This document shows, piece after piece, positions 42,280 to 49,773 of a DNA stretch of 64,000 bases. Position 1 is the first letter of the stretch; each line of letters starts with the position of its first letter. This DNA is from Paraburkholderia fynbosensis (GTDB taxonomy: Bacteria; Pseudomonadota; Gammaproteobacteria; Burkholderiales; Burkholderiaceae), in assembly GCF_902859935.1 (NCBI RefSeq), contig NZ_CADIKI010000025.1, positions 1-64,000 on the forward strand. Direction: 5' to 3'. The notes below the pieces were generated by a model. The model had not been told where the DNA came from, did no database searches, and was given only the letters and a program-made list of their open reading frames with translations. Both the position numbers and the translations under genes were made by a program.

Positions 42280-42633
42280 CTAGCTGAGGTCGGTGTCGCT
42301 CTTGCGTGCGACGCGCCGCTCCGGAATCGCATCGGTCTCGAACAGCGCAAGCGCCACGGCATTCAGCACGCCCGCCTTCTTCCAGCGCAGGTAATAGCGA
42401 TGCGCGGTCTGATATGGCACATAAGCCTCGGGCATCGCGCTCCACGGCTCTCGCGTATGCAGCACCCACATCACACTATTCAGCACCCGGCGGATATCTA
42501 TGCTCGGACGTCCGCGCCGAGGTCCGCGATCCACCATTTCAGGCAGCAGGGGCGCGATACGCTGCCACTGCTCATCAGTCAACTCCTGAAAGGCCGGCCA
42601 ATGAACCGGTGGATCTGGAAGGAATGTATTCAT
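42280..42633 (-). CDS. Solitary IS5-type transposase N-terminal domain (DUF4096)
   Basis: About 117 residues matching the DUF4096 DNA-binding front end of IS5-family transposases: LTDEQWQRIAPLLPEMVDRG, GRPSIDIRRVLNSVMWVLHT and PWSAMPEAYVPYQTAHRYYL. The protein then ends in ERRVARKSDTDLS with no DDE catalytic domain. No inverted repeats were found. The frame is intact, followed by a proper terminator, so it may be a retained DNA-binding protein rather than simple debris. Starts at 42633, 42702 or 42726 are possible; none has a clear ribosome binding site. Confidence 0.7.
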   Translation of the reverse strand: MNTFLPDPPVHWPAFQELTDEQWQRIAPLLPEMVDRGPRRGRPSIDIRRVLNSVMWVLHTREPWSAMPEAYVPYQTAHRYYLRWKKAGVLNAVALALFETDAIPERRVARKSDTDLS

Positions 42634-42909
42634 AGTGTCAACGCGCGCAGACAGTCCACTTGCCGGCGCCGGCGCGAAAATGGGGTCTACTTGATCTGTC
42701 ATTTTGAGATTAACCGAAGCCCGCATTCGCGAAAGTCAATTCTTGTCAAATGCGCCGGCGCAATCACCAAAAAAGACAATACGTTATTGCGTCAAAGGGC
42801 CAATGGCGCGGCACGAGGCGTGGTCTATCATCGGCGCGCCCGGCGCCCAGCCTGTCTGCGCGCGCCGCGTTTTGATGAAAAATCCATAACCGCATATGCA
42901 GGAATTCCA

Positions 42910-44049
42910 GTGAGACAAATAAGACTCCTCAAGACCGCCGCACTCGTGGGCGGGGCTGCCCTCGCCGTGACGTCCGAACAGGCCATGGCGCAAAGTTCGA
43001 TCACGCTGTACGGCGTCGCCGATGTCAGCGTGCGGTATCTGACGAACTCCAACGCAAAGAACGACAGCCGCCTGTACATGACCAACGGCGCGATTACCAA
43101 TAGCCGCTGGGGTCTGCGCGGCTCGGAGGATCTCGGCAGCGGCCTGAAGGCGATCTTCGATCTGGAAAGCGGCATCAATCTGCAGGACGGCTCCGCCTCG
43201 GACAGCCTGCGGATCTTCAACCGCAATGCGTACGTGGGCCTGAGCAGCCCGTACGGCACGGTGACGTTCGGCCGTCAGAAAACCCCTCTGTTCGACCTGC
43301 TCGGCGATACCTATGACCCGCTCACGGTCGGCAACTACGCCGAAAACTCGTGGCTGCCGGGCGCGCTCGGCGCGGGACTCTACGCGGACAACGCCGTCAA
43401 ATACACCGGCACATACAAAGGACTGACCCTGGCCGCGATGTACTCGTTCGGCACCAACTCGGAATCGACCGGCGAGGACGGCTTCTCGGGTCAGATACCG
43501 GGGCATCTCGGCGCGGGCAATATGTACGGCTTCACGTTGTCGTATGTGGCCGGGCCCTTGAGCGTCGCGGCCGGCGTGCAACAGAACAGCGACAACAGTA
43601 ATCACAAGCAGACCATCTTCAACGCAAACGCGGTCTATGCGTTCAGCTCCACGAAGGTGTACGTCGGTTATCTGCATTCGAAGGACGACACGGGTTTCGT
43701 CGACAGCGCGCTCGCGCAGCAGACGCTCGTGCCGGGCGTCGATATCGTCAAGGGATCGGGTCGGGTCGACAATGGCCCGTTCGCCGGCGTCACGTGGCAG
43801 GCCACGCCCGCGCTCACGCTGACCGGCGCGGCCTACTACGACCACATGTCCAATGCGGCGATCGGCAATGGTGAAGTGGGTAGCGGCTATCGCTATACCT
43901 TCGTCGCGCTGGCTGAATACGCGTTGTCAAAGCGCACCGAGGTGTATGGCACGGTCGATTTCGACAAGGTGTCGGGTGCCGCCTCGGTCGAACTGCCGGG
44001 TCGCAGCAATCAGACCGGCGTTGCACTCGGTCTGCGCACGATTTTCTAA
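42910..44049 (+). CDS. Outer-membrane porin (OmpC-like, Gram-negative type)
   Basis: A 379-residue porin with a signal peptide ending EQAMA-QSS (residue about 26). The mature start SSITLYGVADVSVRY, loop-strand pattern SRWGLRGSEDLGSGLKAIFD, YVGLSSPYGTVTFGRQ, and the terminal Phe (LGLRTIF) are required for BAM insertion. It should form a 16-strand trimer. The start is GTG 42910 with AGGA upstream. It is convergent with a second porin; their stops are 115 nt apart around a shared terminator. Confidence 0.93.
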   Translation: MRQIRLLKTAALVGGAALAVTSEQAMAQSSITLYGVADVSVRYLTNSNAKNDSRLYMTNGAITNSRWGLRGSEDLGSGLKAIFDLESGINLQDGSASDSLRIFNRNAYVGLSSPYGTVTFGRQKTPLFDLLGDTYDPLTVGNYAENSWLPGALGAGLYADNAVKYTGTYKGLTLAAMYSFGTNSESTGEDGFSGQIPGHLGAGNMYGFTLSYVAGPLSVAAGVQQNSDNSNHKQTIFNANAVYAFSSTKVYVGYLHSKDDTGFVDSALAQQTLVPGVDIVKGSGRVDNGPFAGVTWQATPALTLTGAAYYDHMSNAAIGNGEVGSGYRYTFVALAEYALSKRTEVYGTVDFDKVSGAASVELPGRSNQTGVALGLRTIF

Positions 44050-44112
44050 AGAGGCGGCGGGGTCGCAACGACCCCGCGAGGCGCGCGCATTCGAATTGCC
44101 GCGCGCATAAAA

Positions 44113-44136
44113 AAAGGTGCCGCGAACGGCACCTTT
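44113..44136. terminator. Bidirectional terminator between convergent porins
   Basis: AAAGGTGCCG (44113-44122), loop CGAA, CGGCACCTTT (44127-44136): a perfect 10-bp stem flanked by an A-rich tract on the left and T residues on the right, serving both porin genes. Confidence 0.88.
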
Positions 44137-44164
44137 CTGTACTACAACCAGCTTCTGCTGAAGC

Positions 44165-45307
44165 TTAGAAGCGGTGACGCAGACCGACGGTCGCAGCCGT
44201 CTGGTTCTTCGACGACGACGTCGGAACCGTGTTGTCGCCGCTGTAAATCGAAGCGACACCGCCGTCGCCCATTGCGTGCTGGTACACGGCTTGAGCGTAG
44301 ACGTCCGTGCGACGCGACAGCGAGTAGTCAGCCTGCAGGCCGATCTGGTGGTAACGGGTCTTCATGTCGTTGCCGTCAGCGTTTTCGCCGTAGCCACGTG
44401 CGTCGGTGAACGTGTATGCAACGCCCAGGCCCAGAGCCGGGGTCACGTTGTACTTGGCGTTGACTTCGTAGTTGTTCGAACGACCTTGACGCTGGCCAGC
44501 TGCTGCACCAACGAGGTTGTCGATACGCGACTGCGTGAATGCAGCACCGACCGTTGCCGGACCGAATGCGTACGAAGCAGCTGCGCCGAATTGACGTTGA
44601 CGGAACTGACCGTCGATCGGGCCTGCCGTGTTCGCCACAACGCCGTCCGAAGCACCGGTGGTGTTGTTAGCCGGGTTGTTCTGCTGTGCGTAGGCAGCGC
44701 CCAGGTGCAGGCCTTGCCACTGGTATGCAGCACCGATGCTGTACTGGCGGTTGTTCGCGAACTGGCCAGCCTGGTTCGAGAAGCCGTACGTGCCGCCGAA
44801 CGTGAAGCCAGCGTAGTTAGCGCTCGAGTACTTGATCGAGTTGTTGACCGACAGGCCGCCGTTCGTGTTCAGGTTGTCGTTGTTGAACGGGTGCGCGAAG
44901 TACGTGCCGCCCCAGCTGCCCGTTGCGGTCAGCGGTGCCAGGTAGTCTTGAGCTGCGTCGTATTGACGGCCCAGGGTAACCGTACCAAATTGCGCGCTCG
45001 ACAGGCCGACGAATGCCTGACGGTTGAACATGCCGTTGTTGTTAGCGAAACGGCCGTTGTTGACGTTGAAGCCGCTTTCCAACGTGAAGATTGCCTTCAG
45101 ACCGTTGCCCAGGTCTTCCGAACCACGCAGACCGAACATGCTCTGGTTGATGCCGCCGCTGCCGGCTGCCCACTTGGAGTTGTGGTCAACGTTGCTGGTG
45201 TACGTCAGGCCCGCGTCCAACAGACCATACAGGGTCACGCTGCTTTGTGCGTGAGCGACGGATGCGAACGATGCGGCGACCGCAACGACGATGAGACTCT
45301 TTTTCAT
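44165..45307 (-). CDS. Outer-membrane porin (OmpC-like), probably major porin
   Basis: A 380-residue porin: signal peptide MKKSLIVVAVAASFASVAHA, mature start QSSVTLYGLLDAGLTYTSN, MFGLRGSEDLGNGLKAIFTL, FVGLSSAQFGTVTLGRQYDA and terminal VGLRHRF. It is rich in Asn/Gln in the loops. Codon choice is visibly narrower than in neighbours (repeated use of GTT, GCA, ACC, AAC), as in highly expressed genes. TTGGAG precedes ATG 45307. A long AT-rich upstream region (from 45308) may hold several regulatory elements. Confidence 0.94.
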   Translation of the reverse strand: MKKSLIVVAVAASFASVAHAQSSVTLYGLLDAGLTYTSNVDHNSKWAAGSGGINQSMFGLRGSEDLGNGLKAIFTLESGFNVNNGRFANNNGMFNRQAFVGLSSAQFGTVTLGRQYDAAQDYLAPLTATGSWGGTYFAHPFNNDNLNTNGGLSVNNSIKYSSANYAGFTFGGTYGFSNQAGQFANNRQYSIGAAYQWQGLHLGAAYAQQNNPANNTTGASDGVVANTAGPIDGQFRQRQFGAAASYAFGPATVGAAFTQSRIDNLVGAAAGQRQGRSNNYEVNAKYNVTPALGLGVAYTFTDARGYGENADGNDMKTRYHQIGLQADYSLSRRTDVYAQAVYQHAMGDGGVASIYSGDNTVPTSSSKNQTAATVGLRHRF

Positions 45308-47014
45308 GTGGGACTCCAAGTTCGATAAATTTACGCGGGGAGCGGGACCTGCCTCGGCAGCGCATGCATCGCCTGTGCTGCCGCCCTTTTGGCCGAACTG
45401 TTTAGATCAGCCGGGCACCCTTCAAACGAAGCGTGAGTGTAGGGGGACACCCTAGTAGCGGCGCAGGCAATTTACGCAACAGGATTTTTCAGAATTCGCA
45501 ACAATGCCGGCAGCAAGGGCATTAAGTCGTTGTTTTACATGCGTTTATCGCAATATATGCGGTGCCGAGCGGCTGCTCTGGCCAGAAGTTATTTGCAACC
45601 TCTCAATATTCGAAGTTGTGCATATGCAACACGTTTTAATACGTGTGACGTAATCGGGTCGGAACGATTACTGATTCAAACTCGGGAGTGCCTGAAAATA
45701 AGGCAATTACGCAAAGCGGAATTCGGCGACGGCTGTAAATTTATTTCGGAAGATGGGGAACTTAATGGAGTTAATGCTGTCATCTTCGGGCTAATCAATT
45801 AGCCGTTTATTGATTGACGATGATTCATTTCATCAGTTTGCATGAATCGTTTCGTTCGAGAATAGTGCAAACGCTGCCAGAGCCTGCGTGCGTCCGCTGT
45901 CGATGAAATGGAAAAAAAAGCGCCCTCAGGCGGTTCATCGGTTCTCGCTACGTCGTTCCTACGCTCTTGCGTCGTAGGCGGGTCTTCCGCCGAAGCGCAT
46001 GCATATCAGAAGGATGCCTTCAGCACGGCGTTGCCCGGAGGTGAACTGCGGCGCCGACCGCCGCGTGACACAGCCGTACTGAAAGCGGACGGCGAACATC
46101 TGACGTCCTTAGTCTTTTAACGGACAGGCCGGTCCCTTTTTCACGCGGAGTTTCCCTAATTCCCAACGAATTAGAACGTACAGCCGACGTTTCCCACGGC
46201 GCCCGAACAGCCCGTTGGCTTGCGGCTCCTCTCGCTCGGCGCGGACAATCCCGCGCTCGTCGACGCGATCTGTAGAAACTGCTTCGGCTGGCAACGAAGT
46301 TTCAACGCCCAACCGCAACGATGATTCGCACATCTACGACGAACGCGTGTGCTGGAGAGGGTTAATGGCGGTCCACCCTCTTCGAGCGCGACTCCAGGTC
46401 AGCCGGTCCCGCGAGGAACGGTTCCAATCCAAACATCCAGGCGAAGCAAAAGGTAACGCGCGCGTACGCGCTGACGTGTCGTCGCGGCGCGTTGTGCCCG
46501 GCATCGTCGAGTGGCATGGCTAATCGTGGTCGGGCCGGGACCAGATCTGTAGCGGTATGGTTGGATCGCATGATGATTCTCGTTTATTGATATTGCTTGG
46601 AAGCCGGCTTCCAGCAAGCGACGTGCCATTCCCGCGACCGAAATTCGGAACGTTTACGGCGACATTGCCGGAGCATCGCCTGTCGTCTGTGCGGTCAGCC
46701 GCCAACGGAAGAAAGGAGCGCCGAAGCAACCGTGTGGATTAACCGCAAACCAGAGGTTAATCCGAGTCGTTTTTAATGGCGTGTGCTGAGAGAAGAGGCG
46801 GTATTGATCGGGCCTAGGTTTTGCCCGTTAATCAAACCTCTTTGAACACACGAGACGAAGGTGAAAGCGCTTTTGCAATTCACCAAGCCGAATGACGACC
46901 ACCCTTCTCTGCGCAGCTGCGAGATCCGGTTCGAAATCCGTCAAATGGAATCAGTAACGCGGCGCAAGCTTCAATCGCCAAAGCGCTTCAATCATTTCGT
47001 TTCGTGCCAAACAA
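45308..47014. other. Gene-poor, AT-richer region between porin and tRNA
   Basis: About 1.7 kb without a recognisable gene. 45480-45870 is clearly richer in A/T than the rest of the window. Two frames of 90 (45530-45802) and 70 codons (45908-46120) on + and one of 74 codons (46109-46333) on - are open, but match nothing I know and lack good ribosome binding sites. The nearest part (45308-45500) probably contains the porin promoter. The location at the 3' side of a tRNA gene fits a decayed insertion. Confidence 0.5.
46736..46763 (+). terminator. Isolated hairpin with T tract
   Basis: GGATTAACC (46736-46744), a 10-nt loop, GGTTAATCC (46755-46763): a perfect 9-bp stem followed within 7 nt by TTTTT. 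It has the form of an intrinsic terminator, yet no convincing gene lies upstream on the + strand. An unrecognised small RNA could end here. Confidence 0.5.
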
Positions 47015-47043
47015 AAAGGGTTCCGAAAAACTCGGAACCCTTT
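47015..47043 (-). terminator. Terminator of the tRNA transcript
   Basis: AAAGGGTTCCGA (47015-47026) and TCGGAACCCTTT (47032-47043) form a perfect 12-bp stem with loop AAAAC. On the minus strand it is followed by a T tract, 10 nt beyond the tRNA 3' end. Confidence 0.9.
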
Positions 47044-47053
47044 CTTCAAGCTT

Positions 47054-47141
47054 TGGTGGGCCGGGTGGGATTCGAACCCACGGTGGGATTTCTCCGGTGG
47101 ATTATGAGTCCACTGCCTGCAACCAACACGGCGTCCAGCCC
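47054..47141 (-). tRNA. tRNA with anticodon CAU and a long variable region (class-II shape)
   Basis: Minus strand, 88 nt including encoded CCA. Acceptor GGGCTGG pairs CCGGCCC (one U-G), discriminator A. The D-arm is GCC/GGC with a 12-nt loop containing GG. The anticodon stem GTGGA/TCCAC holds loop CTCATAA, so the anticodon is CAU with U33 and A37. The variable region is 15 nt (CGGAGAAATCCCACC) and can form a GGA-GAAA-TCC mini-stem. The T-arm is GTGGG-TTCGAAT-CCCAC. G15-C48 and G13-A22 can form. Positions 8 and 14 are A and U instead of the near-universal U and A. CAU plus A73 suggests methionine charging (or isoleucine if C34 becomes lysidine), but both normal CAU tRNAs have short variable loops. 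Confidence 0.8.
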
Positions 47142-47202
47142 AAGAAAAAAGACCCGGTCTTGAAGGCCGGGCCCATTCGCTGGTTGGCCGACATACTACA
47201 CG

Positions 47203-47256
47203 AAAAAGGGGCCTCCGCAACCGCTTCGCCTGAGCGAAACAACCGGGAAGCCCCTT
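47203..47256 (-). terminator. Terminator region of rpoD
   Basis: Minus strand: AAGGGGCTTCC (47256-47246) pairs with GGAGGCCCCTT (47216-47206) with minor imperfection, followed by TTT. It is 38 nt beyond the rpoD stop. A second GC hairpin (about 47153-47172) lies between it and the tRNA. Confidence 0.75.
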
Positions 47257-47293
47257 CAAGCGCAACATTTTCCGCCTCCAACACCGGCTTCGA

Positions 47294-49681
47294 TCAGTTC
47301 CCTTCGAGGAACGACTTCAGCTTGTCCGAGCGGCTCGGGTGACGCAGCTTGCGTAACGCCTTCGCTTCGATCTGACGGATCCGCTCACGCGTCACGTCGA
47401 ACTGCTTGCCGACTTCTTCGAGCGTGTGATCGGTGCTCATCTCGATACCGAAACGCATACGCAGCACTTTCGCTTCGCGCGGCGTCAGCGAGTCGAGCAC
47501 GTCCTTCACGACATCGCGCATGCTGGCATGCAGCGCGGCGTCGGCCGGCGCGACCGTGTTGTTATCCTCGATGAAGTCGCCCAGATGCGAATCGTCGTCG
47601 TCACCGATCGGCGTTTCCATCGAGATCGGCTCCTTCGCGATCTTCATGATCTTGCGGATCTTGTCTTCCGGCATTTCCATCTTCTCCGCCAGCGTTGCCG
47701 GATCCGGTTCGAGGCCGGTTTCCTGCAGAATCTGACGCGAGATGCGGTTCATCTTGTTGATCGTTTCGATCATGTGAACCGGAATCCGGATCGTACGCGC
47801 CTGGTCGGCGATCGAACGCGTAATGGCCTGGCGAATCCACCACGTCGCATACGTGGAGAACTTGTAGCCGCGACGATATTCGAACTTGTCCACCGCCTTC
47901 ATCAGGCCGATGTTGCCTTCCTGAATCAGGTCGAGGAACTGCAGACCACGGTTCGTGTACTTTTTCGCAATCGAGATCACGAGACGCAGATTCGCCTCGG
48001 TCATTTCACGCTTCGCCTGCCGCGCCTTCAGTTCGCCGGCCGCCATCTGACGGTTGGTTTCCTTCAGGTCCTTCAGCGGCAGCACGACACGCGCCTGCAG
48101 GTCCAGCAGACGCTGCTGCTGTTCGCGGATCGCCGGAATATTACGCGTGAGGATCGCGCTATACGCGTGACCTTCGCCGACGATCTTGTCCGCCCACTCG
48201 AGATCCGTTTCACTGCCCGGGAAACGCGCGATGAATTCCGCACGCGGCATGCCGCACTTGTCGACCACCGTGTGCAGGATCTGACGCTCGACCTGACGCA
48301 CTTCATCCACTTGCGCGCGCAGCGTGTCGCACAGACGCTCGACCGTACGCGCGGTGAAGCGGATCGTCATCAGTTCGTTCTGAATCGTTTCCTGCGCCTT
48401 CAGGTACGACTTGGACTTGTAGCCTTCCTTCTCAAACGCACGGCGCATCTTGTCGAACCATTCGCTGATCATCGCGAATTTTTCGAGCGACGCACGCCTG
48501 AGCGCTTCCATTTGCGCCGCGTTGGCCGTGGCTTGCGCGGTGCCGTCGTCTTCTTCCTCGTCCTCGTCGCTTTCTTCCTCGACTTCCTCGTCTTCGCTCT
48601 CGATCGCTTCCGCCTCCTGCGCGGAGAAGCCGTCGGCGTCTTCCGCGTTGGCGTCGATCAGGCCGTCGACCAGTTCGTCGATACGAATCTCTTCATTCGC
48701 GACGCGCTCGGCCATCGCGAGGATGTCGGCGATCGTGGTCGGGCACGCGGAGATGGCCATCACCATGTGCTTCAGACCGTCCTCGATCCGCTTCGCGATT
48801 TCGATTTCGCCTTCACGCGTGAGCAATTCGACCGTACCCATTTCGCGCATATACATACGCACGGGGTCCGTGGTGCGGCCGAATTCCGAGTCGACGGTGG
48901 ACAGCGCGACTTCCGCTTCCTCTTCCACTTCGTCGTCGGACGAAGCGGCGGGCGCGTTGTCGTTCAGCAGCAGCGTTTCAGCGTCGGGGGCCTGCTCGTA
49001 GACCGCCACGCCCATGTCGTTGAACGTGCTGATGATGCCTTCGATCGCCTCGGTCTCGGTGAAGTTGTCCGGGAGGTGGTCGTTGATTTCTGCATACGTG
49101 AGAAAGCCGCGTTCCTTGCCGAGCTTGATCAGCGCGCGCAGTTTGGAGCGGCGCTCCTCGAGCTCCTCCACCGTGCCAGGCTGCGACGATGCGAATGCAT
49201 CTTTCAGAAGCGCCTTTTCCTTGGCACGACGGTCGCGAGCCTTGACCTTTTCCACCTTGCCCGGTACGGCGGCAGGGGTTTCTTCGGTCTGGGTTGCATC
49301 GTCATCGACGGGTACTTCGTTCAGCTTTTTCGTCATGGAGTTCGCCGTACCGGCTGTAGTCTCGACTCGCGGCTGGTGGACAACAGCCGGTAGAACCGTG
49401 GATACTGAAGTCTCGCGCACTACCGCATCGTCCTGCGCGGCAGCCGCTTCCCTTGCGCTTCTGACACCCGGCTGCGTGGCAGCCGGCACAGCTTTCGCTC
49501 CTCTGACCGGATCCGCTCGTGCAGCGGAAACGGCCGAGGATTTCTTCCCGGCAGCCGGTGCAACACTGACAGCAGACGTTTTTCTGGCGGAAGAAACTAG
49601 CTTGGCCTCGGTGACCTTTCTGGTCGGCTCTTTTGAGCGTGTACCGGTTGTCGCCTGATTCCCGCCTGTAGTCTTTGCCAT
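47294..49681 (-). CDS. rpoD: RNA polymerase sigma-70 factor RpoD
   Basis: A 795-residue primary sigma factor. Region 1.1 and an acidic spacer (around residues 365-395, EDEEVEEESDEDEEEDD) precede region 2 (RLVISIAKKYTNRGLQFLDL, GYKFSTYATWWIRQAITRSI), region 3 (IRIPVHMIETINKMNRISRQ) and region 4 (LRMRFGIEMSTDHTLEEVGK, helix-turn-helix VTRERIRQIEAKALRKLR). The first 115 residues are Ala/Lys/Ser/Thr-rich and absent from E. coli RpoD. An internal Met116 (MTKKLNEV, 49336) is the alternative start, but AAAAGGCG upstream of 49681 favours the long form. Last gene of the rpsU-yqeY-dnaG-rpoD cluster. Confidence 0.97.
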   Translation of the reverse strand: MAKTTGGNQATTGTRSKEPTRKVTEAKLVSSARKTSAVSVAPAAGKKSSAVSAARADPVRGAKAVPAATQPGVRSAREAAAAQDDAVVRETSVSTVLPAVVHQPRVETTAGTANSMTKKLNEVPVDDDATQTEETPAAVPGKVEKVKARDRRAKEKALLKDAFASSQPGTVEELEERRSKLRALIKLGKERGFLTYAEINDHLPDNFTETEAIEGIISTFNDMGVAVYEQAPDAETLLLNDNAPAASSDDEVEEEAEVALSTVDSEFGRTTDPVRMYMREMGTVELLTREGEIEIAKRIEDGLKHMVMAISACPTTIADILAMAERVANEEIRIDELVDGLIDANAEDADGFSAQEAEAIESEDEEVEEESDEDEEEDDGTAQATANAAQMEALRRASLEKFAMISEWFDKMRRAFEKEGYKSKSYLKAQETIQNELMTIRFTARTVERLCDTLRAQVDEVRQVERQILHTVVDKCGMPRAEFIARFPGSETDLEWADKIVGEGHAYSAILTRNIPAIREQQQRLLDLQARVVLPLKDLKETNRQMAAGELKARQAKREMTEANLRLVISIAKKYTNRGLQFLDLIQEGNIGLMKAVDKFEYRRGYKFSTYATWWIRQAITRSIADQARTIRIPVHMIETINKMNRISRQILQETGLEPDPATLAEKMEMPEDKIRKIMKIAKEPISMETPIGDDDDSHLGDFIEDNNTVAPADAALHASMRDVVKDVLDSLTPREAKVLRMRFGIEMSTDHTLEEVGKQFDVTRERIRQIEAKALRKLRHPSRSDKLKSFLEGN

Positions 49682-49773
49682 CGCATCGCCTTTTCGCCTT
49701 TGCTAGGAAAACCCTTGAAAAACAAACCGCTAGAAACCTTTAATTATACCACCCAAGGTTTCCGCCCTCTCCC

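Noticed and set aside
42910..45307. Convergent porins as a recent tandem duplication
   Set aside because: They share family motifs, but loops and lengths differ widely, so the pair is old or separately acquired.
45530..45802. 90-codon frame in the AT-richer region
   Set aside because: No ribosome binding site, no family resemblance, unusual residue mix; kept only as part of the region description.
45908..46120. 70-codon frame starting MEKKAPSGGSS
   Set aside because: Its start overlaps a weak GC hairpin with A8/T8 tract that looks like a minus-strand terminator; no coding signature.
46911..46950. Second tRNA suggested by a CCGGTTCGAAATCCG T-arm-like string
   Set aside because: No acceptor or anticodon stems can be built around it.
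47426..49393. 655-codon frame antisense to rpoD
   Set aside because: Shadow; rpoD is certain and this frame has no recognisable domain.
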